From the NCBI RefSeq assembly GCF_039822205.1, contig NZ_JBAGBW010000009.1, positions 1-64,000 of the forward strand: a stretch of 64,000 nucleotides of DNA, written 5' to 3'. Shown here piece after piece: positions 43,768 to 53,008 of this stretch. Position numbers and translations under genes: made by a program. Origin of the DNA: Thermodesulfobium sp. 4217-1. Lineage in GTDB: Bacteria; Thermodesulfobiota; Thermodesulfobiia; Thermodesulfobiales; Thermodesulfobiaceae. Each line of letters opens with the position of its first letter. Position 1 is the stretch's first letter. The notes under the pieces are model-generated. The model saw nothing but the letters and a program-made list of their open reading frames with translations. It searched no databases and was not told where the DNA came from.

Positions 43768-45717
43768 ATGTATTTGAAAATAACTAAGAGTGTTACGTTT
43801 TACCTCATAATTTTGCTAATAGTCGTTGTCTTAACTGTTGTCTTAAGTAGCGGCAAAAAGGTTGCAAATCAGGAGCTGTCCTATACTGAGTTTATGGATA
43901 GGGTCAATCAAGAAGAGGTTAGAAAGGTAAACATTTCATCTTCTCAAAATATCATCAATGGTAAGCTGAAAGATGGTACCTCTTTTACTGTATATTATCC
44001 TCAAAACGATCCATCTTTAATTAAAACTTTGACTGACAAAAAAGTTGATATTAGAGTCGAACCGCCAAGTGACAGCGGTTGGTGGGTTTCCATACTTACA
44101 CAGCTATTTCCCATATTGATATTGATTGGCTTTTGGCTGTTTATGCTAAGGCAAGCGCAGGGCGGCGCAAGTCAAGCTATGTCGTTTGGAAAATCACGAG
44201 CGAAACTTTTCCATCAAGAGAAAACTAAAACTACATTTAAAGACGTTGCTGGTGCCGACGAAGCTAAACAAGAACTAGAAGAGATAATAGACTTTCTCAA
44301 AAATCCTGCTCCCTTTAGAGCTATGGGTGCGAAAATACCGCGAGGTGTTCTATTGGTCGGACCTCCTGGTTGCGGCAAAACCCTCTTAGCGAGAGCTGTA
44401 GCAGGTGAAGCTAAGGTTCCATTTTTTAGCATATCGGGATCTGATTTTGTTGAGATGTTTGTAGGGGTTGGCGCATCTCGTGTGAGAGACCTCTTTGAAC
44501 AGGCGAAAAACCAATCACCTTGTATAATCTTTATTGATGAAATTGATGCTGTGGGCAGACAACGAGGAGCGGGTCTTGGCGGTGGACACGATGAGCGTGA
44601 ACAGACGTTAAACCAACTGCTTGTAGAGATGGATGGTTTCGAGGTTGACGAGACTATTATCGTAATGGCAGCTACGAATAGACCTGATGTATTGGATCCG
44701 GCACTTCTCAGACCTGGCAGGTTTGATAGACATGTTACAGTGGATAGGCCAGATCTCCTTGGGAGAAAGCAGATTTTGGATGTGCATATGGCTGGAAAGC
44801 CTATGGAGGCAGAAGTAAATGTGGAAGTTATTGCAAAGAGAACTCCTGGATTTGCTGGTGCTGATTTAGCCAATTTAGTTAACGAGGCTGCCTTGCTGGC
44901 GGCGAGAAAGGGTAAGAAGACCATTTCTATGGCTGAATTTGAGGATGCAATTGACAGAATTGTGGCTGGTATAGAAAAAAGAAGTAGGGTTATATCTGAA
45001 AAAGATAAGAAAATTATTGCTTTCCACGAGGCAGGGCATGCTTTGGTGGCTCATAATTTGCCTGGGACCGACCCAATTCACAAGATTTCTATTATCCCTA
45101 GGGGTATGGCGCTGGGCTATACGTTGCAACTACCAGGTGAAGACAGATACCTGGTTAGCAAGACTGAACTAATTAATAACATCTGCGTCCTACTTGGCGG
45201 CAGAGCTGCTGAAGAGTTAGTTTTTAAGGAAGTGACCACAGGAGCTCAAAATGACCTTCAGAGAGCTACAGAGCTCGCAAGAAAGATGATTATGGAATAT
45301 GGAATGAGCGAGCATCTTGGCCCAAGAACGTGGGGAAAGAAAAGCGAAAATGTGTTTATGGGCAGAGATCTTTTTGAGACCAAAAACTATAGTGAGAATA
45401 TGGCAAATGAAATTGATTTAGAGGTTCAAAGAATGGTAGAGAGCTGCTATGAAAATTCTAAAAATATACTCTTAAAGGTTTTTGATACCTTAAACAACAT
45501 TTCTGCAAAACTTATTGAGAATGAAACTCTTCAAGGCGATAGCCTGATGCAATATTTAAATGGCAACTTTGAGGTTTCAAAAGCTGTTGAAGAGTCCAAA
45601 ACAGATGATGAATCTAAAACTATCGAAACGCCTCAATCTGTTGAGGAATCTAAAACTATTGAAGAGCCAAGTATCGATAATGCTATCTCTAAGAACGACA
45701 ATATTGAAGGAACTTGA
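43768..45717 (+). CDS. ftsH: ATP-dependent zinc metalloprotease FtsH
   Basis: A membrane AAA+ protease that degrades damaged membrane proteins and short-lived regulators. Two membrane helices (about 7-27 and 106-126) flank a small exported domain. Walker A GPPGCGKT is at 198-205, with Walker [11 protein letters not shown] and the second region of homology after it. The zinc motif HEAGH is at 420-424. The last about 45 residues are an acidic tail with three EESKT/DESKT-like repeats. ATG 43768 lies only 2 bases after AGGGG, while TTG 43774 has an 8-base gap, so the true start may be the TTG. Confidence 0.96.
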   Translation: MYLKITKSVTFYLIILLIVVVLTVVLSSGKKVANQELSYTEFMDRVNQEEVRKVNISSSQNIINGKLKDGTSFTVYYPQNDPSLIKTLTDKKVDIRVEPPSDSGWWVSILTQLFPILILIGFWLFMLRQAQGGASQAMSFGKSRAKLFHQEKTKTTFKDVAGADEAKQELEEIIDFLKNPAPFRAMGAKIPRGVLLVGPPGCGKTLLARAVAGEAKVPFFSISGSDFVEMFVGVGASRVRDLFEQAKNQSPCIIFIDEIDAVGRQRGAGLGGGHDEREQTLNQLLVEMDGFEVDETIIVMAATNRPDVLDPALLRPGRFDRHVTVDRPDLLGRKQILDVHMAGKPMEAEVNVEVIAKRTPGFAGADLANLVNEAALLAARKGKKTISMAEFEDAIDRIVAGIEKRSRVISEKDKKIIAFHEAGHALVAHNLPGTDPIHKISIIPRGMALGYTLQLPGEDRYLVSKTELINNICVLLGGRAAEELVFKEVTTGAQNDLQRATELARKMIMEYGMSEHLGPRTWGKKSENVFMGRDLFETKNYSENMANEIDLEVQRMVESCYENSKNILLKVFDTLNNISAKLIENETLQGDSLMQYLNGNFEVSKAVEESKTDDESKTIETPQSVEESKTIEEPSIDNAISKNDNIEGT

Positions 45718-45774
45718 TATGTGTAAATTAAAATTTGAAAGAAGGCGAAAATTTAGTTAGAGGAGGAGGATTTA

Positions 45775-46560
45775 ATGAGGTTAAAGAGCTTATTTTATCT
45801 ATTGTTAATTTTATTATTTTGTAATATGTTTGTTTTGGGATTTAGCAAGAGCGCTGAAGCTGGGCAGGAGAGAGTGGTAGGCATAGTAAAGGAAGATTTG
45901 GTTTCTCCTAAAGAGATTCAAATTTTTGTTAAAGATCAAAAGGTATTGGTATTAAAATCGTTTGATGATAGCAGTTTTGAGAAGATTAGAAATGAAGCAG
46001 ACAAGATTTCTTATGCCATTAACCAGTTTTTTGGTGCTTCCAATGGGGTCTACGATCCCTCTACTATAAGGTTTGTTACTGAAGATAAATACTTCTGTTG
46101 CTACGTAGGAGACGAATTCGCCTTTAAGGTCAGCAGGAGTCAGGCTTTTCTGCAGAATTTATCAGACAATGATATCACAAATACCTGGTTGGTAAGCCTT
46201 CAAAGATCCCTTGGATATTCGCCAAACGAGGATCAAAGAGTTTTATACTCACATAAATATTATCTGAAAGAATTCGTTCAAGAAGGAATAGCTTCATGGT
46301 ATGGCAGCAATCTGGCAGGAAGGTATATGTCCAATGGTGAAATTTTTTATCCATCTAACCTTACTGCAGCTCATAGATGGCTACCGCTTGGCTCTCTTGT
46401 GCTTGTTACAAACGAAGATAATGGTGAAAGCGTAGTGGTGACCATCACCGACAGAATGGGAAGCAGGAGTAGGGTTATCGATTTATCAGAAGGCGCTGCT
46501 GAAAGAATTGGTATGCTGAGTTCTGGTCTGGCTCCGGTGAAAATCGATCTTCTCAAATAA
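45775..46560 (+). CDS. RlpA-like secreted protein
   Basis: A 261-residue exported protein with a signal peptide (about 1-29), an unassigned middle region (30-170) and a C-terminal double-psi beta-barrel domain: EGIASWYGSNLAGRYMSNGE, AAHRWLPLGSLVLVTN, then TITDRMG and SRVIDLSEGAA. RlpA proteins of Pseudomonas are lytic transglycosylases acting on peptidoglycan without peptide stems. Activity here is inferred. The N-terminal region is not an SPOR domain. AGAGGAGG precedes ATG 45775. Confidence 0.85.
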   Translation: MRLKSLFYLLLILLFCNMFVLGFSKSAEAGQERVVGIVKEDLVSPKEIQIFVKDQKVLVLKSFDDSSFEKIRNEADKISYAINQFFGASNGVYDPSTIRFVTEDKYFCCYVGDEFAFKVSRSQAFLQNLSDNDITNTWLVSLQRSLGYSPNEDQRVLYSHKYYLKEFVQEGIASWYGSNLAGRYMSNGEIFYPSNLTAAHRWLPLGSLVLVTNEDNGESVVVTITDRMGSRSRVIDLSEGAAERIGMLSSGLAPVKIDLLK

Positions 46561-46586
46561 ACTATATGAATTTGATAGACTAAAAA

Positions 46587-47249
46587 TTGTTTAAGATAAT
46601 AAAAGAAGATATAAATATTGTTTTTGAGAGGGATCCAGCAGCTAAAAACATCTTTGAAGTCCTTTTTTGCTATCCTGGGCTTCATTCTATATGGGTACAC
46701 AGATTTTCTCACTTTCTATGGGGCAAGCGCGTCCCCTTTTTCCCTCGTCTAATCTCTCAGATCGCTCGTGCTTTTACTGGCATTGAGATTCATCCAGGTG
46801 CGGCAATAGGTAGAAGATTTTTTATAGATCACGGTATGGGCGTTGTGATTGGTGAGACGTCTATTGTAGGCGATGACGTTACCATTTATCAATACGTAAC
46901 TCTGGGCGGTACAGGCAAGGACAAGGGCAAAAGGCACCCCACCATCGGAAATAATGTAGTAATTGGAGCTGGAGCTATAGTGTTAGGCCCTATTACTATT
47001 GGGGATAATGTAAGGATAGGCGCTGGGGCTGTGGTAATAAAGACGGTACCAGAAAATTCCACAGTGGTAGGGAATCCTGGGAGAATAGTGGTAAGAAATG
47101 GCGTTAAGGCGAAGTTTTCACAATTAGATCACAATGTATTGCCAGACCCATTAAAAGATTATTTAATTAAGCAAGATCAAAAAATAATTGAGTTAGAAAA
47201 TGAAATTGCAAAACTAAATAAAATTTTAAATATGGAGGTAAAATCCTAA
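46587..47249 (+). CDS. cysE: Serine O-acetyltransferase
   Basis: Acetylates serine with acetyl-CoA, first step of cysteine synthesis. The 220-residue chain has an N-terminal helical part ([16 protein letters not shown]) and a left-handed beta-helix of hexapeptide repeats ([18 protein letters not shown], then [19 protein letters not shown]). TTG 46587 fits the family's N-terminus exactly although no clear ribosome site precedes it. It is followed one base later by cysS, pairing cysteine synthesis with cysteine charging. Confidence 0.95.
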   Translation: MFKIIKEDINIVFERDPAAKNIFEVLFCYPGLHSIWVHRFSHFLWGKRVPFFPRLISQIARAFTGIEIHPGAAIGRRFFIDHGMGVVIGETSIVGDDVTIYQYVTLGGTGKDKGKRHPTIGNNVVIGAGAIVLGPITIGDNVRIGAGAVVIKTVPENSTVVGNPGRIVVRNGVKAKFSQLDHNVLPDPLKDYLIKQDQKIIELENEIAKLNKILNMEVKS

Positions 47250-47250
47250 A

Positions 47251-48720
47251 TTGTTAACCAATCAGATATACCTTTACAACACGTTGACAAATAAAAAAGA
47301 GAAATTTATCCCTATTGAAGAAAATAAAATTAAGATGTATGTATGTGGGGTAACAGTTTACGATTATTGCCATTTGGGTCACGGCAGATCTTATGTAGTT
47401 TGGGACGTATGGAAGAGATTCTTTATAAGTCAGGGTTTTGATGTTTTTCATATCCAAAACTTTACTGATATCGATGATAAGATTATAAGAAGAGCTAATG
47501 AAGAAAAAGTTAATTGGAAAGACCTAACAGAGAAATTTATAGATGCTTACTTTGAGGATTTAGACAAGCTAAATGTCTTAAGGGCATCTCTTTATCCAAA
47601 AGCTACTGATTATATTGATGAAATAATTAGTATTATTCAGGGCCTGATGGAAAAAGGTTATGCTTACAGGGCTGGCGATGATATAGTCTTTTCTATAAAA
47701 AGATTTGAAGGCTATGGGAAGCTGTCGGGTAAGTCGATTGGAGATCTGATCGAAAACTATAGGGTAGAGTCATCATCTCTTAAAGAAAATCCACTGGATT
47801 TTGTTTTGTGGAAGTCATCAAAACCAGATGAGCCTTCTTGGGATAGCCCCTTTGGCAAGGGGAGACCTGGCTGGCATATTGAATGCTCTGCAATGTCATT
47901 GAAACATTTTGGATCACCATTTGATATCCACGCTGGTGGGCAGGATTTGATATTCCCTCATCATGAAAACGAGATAGCCCAATCTGAAGGTTATACCGGT
48001 AATAAATTTGTAAATTATTGGCTACATAATGGTTTTGTTATGATATCAGGCGAAAAAATGTCAAAATCACTGGGCAACTTTAAAACCCTGAGAGATATCT
48101 ATGAGCAATACGATCCGATGGTCTTAAGACTATTTATATTAAGCAGTCACTATAGAAGCCCGGTTATGTTTAACGTGGAAAACCTTACATCTGCAAGAGA
48201 AGCCTGGGACAAAATTAAAAACACTTTGGATGTCTGTTCTTCTTTTGGCTTGATAAGTGGCAATAAAAATAACGTGCCATCTAATTTTGTAAACGCTTTG
48301 TGCGATGATTTAAATACTCCGTTAGCGCTTTCTTTTATTTTTGAAAAAATTAGATTTGTTAATTCTATAATTAACGACTATGAAAAAAATCCTTTAAAAG
48401 AATATGAGATTAATATATCTTCTAACATAGATGAGATTTTATCTATGGTTGATATCCTTGGATTAAAATATACTCCAGACGTATTGTTTTATTCAAGGGA
48501 AAAGTTGACTGCCGATTTTGCATCTTATAATTTCAATGATGTAAATCTTGAGCTGTTTGAAGATCTAAACAATGAAAAAATATTTCAACTGATAAGCTAT
48601 AGAGAGTTTTTCAAAAAGAAAAAATCATATGATCTGTCAGATAAAATAAGAGATTTTTTTAATAATAAGGGATACGCTTTAGAAGATTTACCGAGAGGTG
48701 TGAGGATCAAGAAGAGATGA
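47251..48720 (+). CDS. cysS: Cysteinyl-tRNA synthetase
   Basis: A class I synthetase charging tRNA-Cys, 489 residues. The zinc-binding N-terminus YVCGVTVYDYCHLGHGR contains the HIGH-type motif. GWHIECSAM and HAGGQDLIFPHHENE hold further zinc ligands, and KMSKS occurs in GEKMSKSLGNF. TTG 47251 follows GGAGGT at a rather long distance. The stop overlaps rlmB by ATGA. Confidence 0.96.
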   Translation: MLTNQIYLYNTLTNKKEKFIPIEENKIKMYVCGVTVYDYCHLGHGRSYVVWDVWKRFFISQGFDVFHIQNFTDIDDKIIRRANEEKVNWKDLTEKFIDAYFEDLDKLNVLRASLYPKATDYIDEIISIIQGLMEKGYAYRAGDDIVFSIKRFEGYGKLSGKSIGDLIENYRVESSSLKENPLDFVLWKSSKPDEPSWDSPFGKGRPGWHIECSAMSLKHFGSPFDIHAGGQDLIFPHHENEIAQSEGYTGNKFVNYWLHNGFVMISGEKMSKSLGNFKTLRDIYEQYDPMVLRLFILSSHYRSPVMFNVENLTSAREAWDKIKNTLDVCSSFGLISGNKNNVPSNFVNALCDDLNTPLALSFIFEKIRFVNSIINDYEKNPLKEYEINISSNIDEILSMVDILGLKYTPDVLFYSREKLTADFASYNFNDVNLELFEDLNNEKIFQLISYREFFKKKKSYDLSDKIRDFFNNKGYALEDLPRGVRIKKR

Positions 48721-49451
48721 AAAAGGAATTTATATTTGGGATACATCCTGTAGTAAGTGCCATCAAAGAGGGCATAGAGTTTAGTGAATTATTGATTGCA
48801 AAAAACAAGAAAATACCCTTTATTGAAGAGTTTTTACAGAAAAACGATGATAAAAGGGCTTTTGTGGTCTATAAAGCATTTGCTGAAATAGAGAAACTTT
48901 TCCCAAATTCTCAGGGCATAGTCATGTTTACAAGGGAGTTTTCTTATTCAGATGAAGAAGATGTCGTTCTTAATGCGATAAGACACAAAAAAGTTCTTCT
49001 TGCATTTTCGGGAATTATGGATGTTCGCAATATCGGAGCTGTGGCAAGAACTGCACAGGCATCCGGTTTGGTAGGGGGCATAATTTTGCCGAAACACAGG
49101 TCGCTCGATATAACTCCTGCTGCTATTAAAGCCTCTACTGGTTCACTTTTAAATATACCCGTTGTAAGAGTGAGCAATTTGCGATATTTCTCAAAAGGCT
49201 TGCAAAAAAGAGGATTTGCTGTGGTGGGAGTTGAAAAAAGGGGCACAACCAGGTACGATCAGTTTAAGTATGAACTTCCTGTATGCTGTGTTTTCGGTTC
49301 CGAGTCAAAGGCGCTTTCGGATGTCTTCTTAAAAGACTTGGATCAAAGTGTTTACATTCCTATGTCTAATGATTTTAATTCTTTAAATTTATCAGTAGCT
49401 TCTGGAATTTTGTTATACGAAATATTAAAACAAAGGAATTTTGAGTTATAA
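48717..49451 (+). CDS. rlmB: 23S rRNA 2'-O-ribose methyltransferase, TrmH family
   Basis: A SPOUT methyltransferase, probably modifying G2251 of 23S rRNA. The 244-residue protein has an N-terminal substrate-binding domain (FIFGIHPVVSAIKEG) and the knotted catalytic domain with DVRNIGAVARTAQASG, VFGSESKALSD and SNDFNSLNLSVASGI. The cysS-rlmB order is common in low-GC bacteria. A tRNA target (TrmH) is the alternative; the YacO-like position favours RlmB. Confidence 0.9.
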   Translation: MKKEFIFGIHPVVSAIKEGIEFSELLIAKNKKIPFIEEFLQKNDDKRAFVVYKAFAEIEKLFPNSQGIVMFTREFSYSDEEDVVLNAIRHKKVLLAFSGIMDVRNIGAVARTAQASGLVGGIILPKHRSLDITPAAIKASTGSLLNIPVVRVSNLRYFSKGLQKRGFAVVGVEKRGTTRYDQFKYELPVCCVFGSESKALSDVFLKDLDQSVYIPMSNDFNSLNLSVASGILLYEILKQRNFEL

Positions 49452-49493
49452 TATTGATTTTGGTAATTTATTTTTAAGGAGGAATTTTTTTTA

Positions 49494-49958
49494 ATGTTAT
49501 CAACGCCTACAAAGTTTTTTATTTCTTTTGGAAGCTGTAACGCTGAACACCCTCTTAATGCTTTTGACGGAGCATTGCTAAGTGCAGGAGTAGGGAACAC
49601 CAATCTCTTAAGGGTTAGCAGTATTTTGCCGCCTGCTGCAGTAGAAGTTAAAAATTTAGTTTTGCCATACGGTGCCCTAGTTCCTATTGCTTATGCAAGC
49701 AAGGTAAGCGCGAATAGTGGCGAGAGAATTGCTGCTGCTGCTGGGATAGGAATACCAGACGATCCAACTCTGCCCGGTTTGATTATGGAATATAGTTGTA
49801 CTGGGAGCAAAGAAGAGGCCGAGAAGACTGTACTGGAGATGGTGGAAGAGGGTTTTGCAATGAGAGGATTTAAGTTGGCAGAAAAAAGGGCAGTAGCTAC
49901 AGATATAGTTGTTGATAAAGCTGCCTGCGCTTTCTCGTGTGTAGTGTTATGGTATTAG
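49494..49958 (+). CDS. Pyruvoyl-dependent arginine decarboxylase
   Basis: Converts arginine to agmatine, first step of a polyamine route, with a pyruvoyl group made by self-cleavage instead of PLP. The 154-residue proenzyme matches the archaeal-type family. LLRVSSILPP contains the cleavage pair Ser42-Ser43, Ser43 becoming the pyruvoyl. PYGALVPIAYA and GLIMEYS are also conserved. AAGGAGG precedes ATG 49494. The next gene is spermidine synthase, overlapping its 3' end. Confidence 0.93.
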   Translation: MLSTPTKFFISFGSCNAEHPLNAFDGALLSAGVGNTNLLRVSSILPPAAVEVKNLVLPYGALVPIAYASKVSANSGERIAAAAGIGIPDDPTLPGLIMEYSCTGSKEEAEKTVLEMVEEGFAMRGFKLAEKRAVATDIVVDKAACAFSCVVLWY

Positions 49959-50806
49959 AAGAAAATATCACACCTATATTCCAATTTAAAGAAGAGCACT
50001 TGCCTGGATCAGGCATTTATTTTGACGTTACAGACATACTGTTTAGTTCACATTCAAAATATCAAAAGATTGAAGTATTTCAGACGGATAGTTACGGCAA
50101 AATTCTTCTTATGGACGGAAAGGTAATGCTTACAGAAAGAGATGAATTTGTCTATCATGAAATGCTAACTCATGTTCCCTTAAACTTATCCGATAAAATT
50201 AAGGACGTTCTGATTATTGGCGGAGGCGATGGGGGATCTGCAAGAGAATGTCAAAAACACAAAAATATCAAACATATTAAACAGGTTGAAATTGATGAAA
50301 TGGTTGTTGATGTAAGTAAAAAATTTTTCCCATCTCTGTCATCAGGCTTTAGCGACTCAAGATTTGATCTTTGTATTTGCGATGGTATCAACTTTGTCAA
50401 ACAAACTTCTGAGAAATTTGACCTAGTCTTGGTGGATTCTACTGACCCAATAGGGCCAGCGGTTGGTCTTTTTGAGGCGGAATTCTTTGAAAACATTAAA
50501 AAAATCCTTAATCCAGATGGTATCTTAGTTTTTCAACTTGAATCGCCATGGTGCCATCTAAGTTTTATTAGTGATATAACTAATAAACTTAAAAAAATAT
50601 TTCCGATTTTCAAAAACTATATAGCATTTATCCCTACCTATCCTGCTGGATTGTGGAGTTTTGGATTCGCATCTCTTTCAGTAGATCCATTGAAAGATCA
50701 TTTATTGAATGACCCAATCAAAGATCTAAAATATTACACTCCAGAAGTTCACAGGGCATCTTTCGTGCTCCCTAAATTTTTTGGAGACTCTTTAAAAAAT
50801 ATTTAA
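49949..50806 (+). CDS. speE: Spermidine synthase-type aminopropyltransferase
   Basis: Transfers an aminopropyl group from decarboxylated SAM to a diamine, or to agmatine in thermophiles. The 285-residue chain has YQKIEVFQTDSYGKILLMDG, the cofactor motif IGGGDGGSARE, VEIDEMVVDVSK, CDGINFV and catalytic LVDSTDPIGPA. I prefer ATG 49949; the frame also opens at GTG 49937. Neither has a ribosome site, so translation is probably coupled to the decarboxylase. No speD or speB lies nearby. The preferred amine is unknown. It meets CooT tail to tail with a 4-base overlap. Confidence 0.92.
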   Translation: MVLEENITPIFQFKEEHLPGSGIYFDVTDILFSSHSKYQKIEVFQTDSYGKILLMDGKVMLTERDEFVYHEMLTHVPLNLSDKIKDVLIIGGGDGGSARECQKHKNIKHIKQVEIDEMVVDVSKKFFPSLSSGFSDSRFDLCICDGINFVKQTSEKFDLVLVDSTDPIGPAVGLFEAEFFENIKKILNPDGILVFQLESPWCHLSFISDITNKLKKIFPIFKNYIAFIPTYPAGLWSFGFASLSVDPLKDHLLNDPIKDLKYYTPEVHRASFVLPKFFGDSLKNI

Positions 50807-50997
50807 ATTTTTTGAAATATGATTTTGTGCTGTAAGAGATTTATCTCTAACAATTTTGCGTGTATTTCTTTTTGATCTCCAAATATACTAATTAAAAACC
50901 AAACATTTTCATCTTCTGGTTTTAAAAGGGCTACGTCCTTAAGAATAAGAGTTTCTTCGCTTTCTTGGTTTTTATAAAAAGCACTGGCTTCACACAT
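50803..50997 (-). CDS. CooT-family nickel-binding protein
   Basis: A 64-residue protein beginning Met-Cys-Glu-Ala, then ETLILKDVALLKPE and LLEINLLQHKIIFQ, matching the small CooT family. In Rhodospirillum, CooT binds nickel through Cys2 and aids carbon monoxide dehydrogenase maturation; many relatives are uncharacterised. Its start overlaps the end of the DUF3842 gene by 8 bases. With hypAB in the same window this suggests nickel-enzyme metabolism, but no CODH gene is present here. Confidence 0.82.
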   Translation of the reverse strand: MCEASAFYKNQESEETLILKDVALLKPEDENVWFLISIFGDQKEIHAKLLEINLLQHKIIFQKI

Positions 50998-51442
50998 ATT
51001 GGTCCGTCCTTTCGATGTAATTTTTTAAACGCATCACAGCGTCTTCAACTTGATGGGGGAGGGGTTCTTGTTGGGTGAGGGCAATGTCTATATTTGACTG
51101 ATTGATGGGCAAAAGAATTTTTATCGCCTTAGATTTTGCTACAGATTCTGACATCCTTGTAGTGAATTCTCCCATCATAGCATCGGATACCAGAATACTG
51201 ATGGAACCTAATATAAAATCAACTTCGGATACATTTTTTACTATTGCATTTTCACCTGATGCGCCCTTGTTCGCCTTGACTCTTAACATATTTACAGTAG
51301 CAAATGCGTTTGTTCCTAAGGCTATTATCTCTATATTCTCAATACTTTCTGACAAAACCTCTCTAATTTTCAATACTATTTGTTGACCTATTCCTCCGCC
51401 TTGCCCATCAATAATAGCAATTTTTATAGTATTTTTCTCCAT
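50990..51442 (-). CDS. DUF3842 family protein
   Basis: A 150-residue protein with a Gly-rich N-terminus IAIIDGQGGGIGQQIV like a nucleotide-binding loop, GTNAFATVNML, KGASGENAIV and VDFILGSISILV. This matches DUF3842, which has no established function. The GGGIG loop after a hydrophobic strand suggests a Rossmann-like fold. GGAGGCTGG precedes ATG. It overlaps the CooT-like gene downstream and diverges from the PfkB kinase. Confidence 0.82.
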   Translation of the reverse strand: MEKNTIKIAIIDGQGGGIGQQIVLKIREVLSESIENIEIIALGTNAFATVNMLRVKANKGASGENAIVKNVSEVDFILGSISILVSDAMMGEFTTRMSESVAKSKAIKILLPINQSNIDIALTQQEPLPHQVEDAVMRLKNYIERTDQYV

Positions 51443-51523
51443 CCAGCCTCCTTTTACTACAAATATTATATCAGATTTTGTTTTATAATGTAGGAAAATA
51501 GTATAAAAACTTAAGGAGGATTA

Positions 51524-52471
51524 ATGATTTTTTGTGTTGGAACAATAGTTTTTGATACTATATTAGTTGTAAAAAAATTAGCTTTAGAAAATGATGCTGT
51601 TGTAGCTGATGAATACAAAAGAACTTTTGGAGGGGCTGCTGCAAACTGTGCCGTGACAATTAAAAAATTATCTGTGGATTCTGGTCTTGTTTCAGCAGTT
51701 GGAGACAGCGATTTTCACCATGGGTATGAGGATTATCTTAAAGGGCTCCTGATTGATACAAAATCCGTTTTTAAGATTCCAAATGGATATTCTCCAAGAA
51801 GCATTCTGATTACTAGGGTTCCAGATGGAGCTCAACAGATTTATTTTTATGAAGACAAGATAAATTATGAGAAAACTTTGGTATCAAACATTCCTTACAT
51901 CATAAACAATCTAAATAATTGCAAAATATTGCACTTTACTACGGGCTATTATGATTTTTATAAACAACTATTAATTGAGTTGAAAAGCCATAGAAAAGAT
52001 ATAAAAATAAGCTTCGATCCAGGGCAGCAGACGCTGACACAGCCCGATAAAGTGATTGAAATTTTGCCTTATGTGGATTTTTTGTTTATGAATGAATTTG
52101 AAAACAAGAAATTATGTGAAACCTTAAAGATAGAAAATATTATGAATTACAAGAGGTTTGAACTCTCTTGTGTTAGCTACGGCGAGAACGGGTGCAAGAT
52201 TTTCTATAATGGTTTTAATTATACTATCCCAGCTATCCCACCAAAAATTTTTGTAGATTCTACTGGAGCAGGGGATAGCCACAGAGGCGCTTTTCTGTCG
52301 GCCTATTCGCTTGGCTTTGAATTTCTTGATTGCGCATATATAGCAGCCTCTGTGTCATCGTTTGTTTTGGAAAAAGATGGAGCGCAAACTAATTTGCCAG
52401 ATCTCGATATGGCTATTGAAAGGGCAAAAAAGTTTACCAACTCTAAGTTTAAAGTTTTACGTCAACCATAG
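51524..52471 (+). CDS. PfkB-family carbohydrate/nucleoside kinase
   Basis: A 315-residue ribokinase-fold kinase. The N-terminal signature FGGAAANCAVTIKKL follows a start typical of the family (IFCVGTIVFDTIL). The C-terminal ATP and catalytic motif is STGAGDSHRGAF, whose Asp is the catalytic base. Substrates in the family include ribose, fructose phosphates, adenosine and other nucleosides; this one is not predictable. AAGGAGG precedes ATG 51524 and a TATAAT lies at 51484-51489. The 3' end overlaps the convergent secreted-protein gene by 23 bases. Confidence 0.87.
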   Translation: MIFCVGTIVFDTILVVKKLALENDAVVADEYKRTFGGAAANCAVTIKKLSVDSGLVSAVGDSDFHHGYEDYLKGLLIDTKSVFKIPNGYSPRSILITRVPDGAQQIYFYEDKINYEKTLVSNIPYIINNLNNCKILHFTTGYYDFYKQLLIELKSHRKDIKISFDPGQQTLTQPDKVIEILPYVDFLFMNEFENKKLCETLKIENIMNYKRFELSCVSYGENGCKIFYNGFNYTIPAIPPKIFVDSTGAGDSHRGAFLSAYSLGFEFLDCAYIAASVSSFVLEKDGAQTNLPDLDMAIERAKKFTNSKFKVLRQP

Positions 52472-52889
52472 CTGACACGCCCACCCCTAAAACTCTATGA
52501 AACTGTAATGGGTTAAGAGAATCAGATGGTATAAGAGCCTTAATTCTAAACCTATTATCGCTAAAATTGAGTTCTAATTGCATGACTGCTTGTACTGATT
52601 GGACGCTTTCGGCAGGGCCTGATACCTGTACAGCGCCTACATAGGTTCCGTTTCCTATTGAAATAACAGGCACGACCTTTGTCATCTCTTGAGTGGAAAT
52701 ATTTTTGTTCATTAAGGCGGTATTTATAAAGTCATTTATCTGTCTGCCGAAAATTTTTACAGCTATTGCAATCCCTCCGCCTTCTAAAAGTCCTCCTAGA
52801 TTAAAAGCATAGAGCTTTACAGGTGCTACAAACAACAAACTACATATAAGCATTGCGACAGTAACCTTTTTTAAGACAAAATTTTTCAT
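52449..52889 (-). CDS. Secreted protein of unknown function
   Basis: A 146-residue protein with a clear signal peptide (about 1-28, cleavage after KLYA). The mature part has a Gly-rich start, FGRQINDFINTALMNKN, VVPVISIGNGTYVGAVQVSGP and a closing VLGVGVSAMVDVKL. It resembles small conserved exported proteins of anaerobes, but I cannot name a family or function. GGAGGG precedes ATG. It is monocistronic, transcribed away from aroF and convergent with the PfkB kinase. Confidence 0.75.
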   Translation of the reverse strand: MKNFVLKKVTVAMLICSLLFVAPVKLYAFNLGGLLEGGGIAIAVKIFGRQINDFINTALMNKNISTQEMTKVVPVISIGNGTYVGAVQVSGPAESVQSVQAVMQLELNFSDNRFRIKALIPSDSLNPLQFHRVLGVGVSAMVDVKL

Positions 52890-52946
52890 CTTATCCCTCC
52901 TTTGGTGTTATTATATTCTAACTTAGATTACAGATAAATTAAATCT

Positions 52947-52975
52947 TTGACAAATATCTAAAAGTCTTATAGTAT
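52947..52975 (+). promoter_or_regulatory. Promoter for aroF-tyrA-aroA
   Basis: Perfect TTGACA (52947-52952), a 17-base spacer and TAGTAT (52970-52975); TATAGT at 52968 is an alternative with a 15-base spacer. The transcript would start near 52982. Confidence 0.55.
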
Positions 52976-53008
52976 TTTCTAAATCAGTTTTATATGGAGG
53001 TAATGTAA

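Noticed and set aside
44214-44924. Long open frame (236 codons) on the minus strand inside ftsH
   Set aside because: It mirrors the codon pattern of the highly conserved ATPase domain, gives a low-complexity Ser/Pro-rich product with no domain, and lies wholly within a certain gene.
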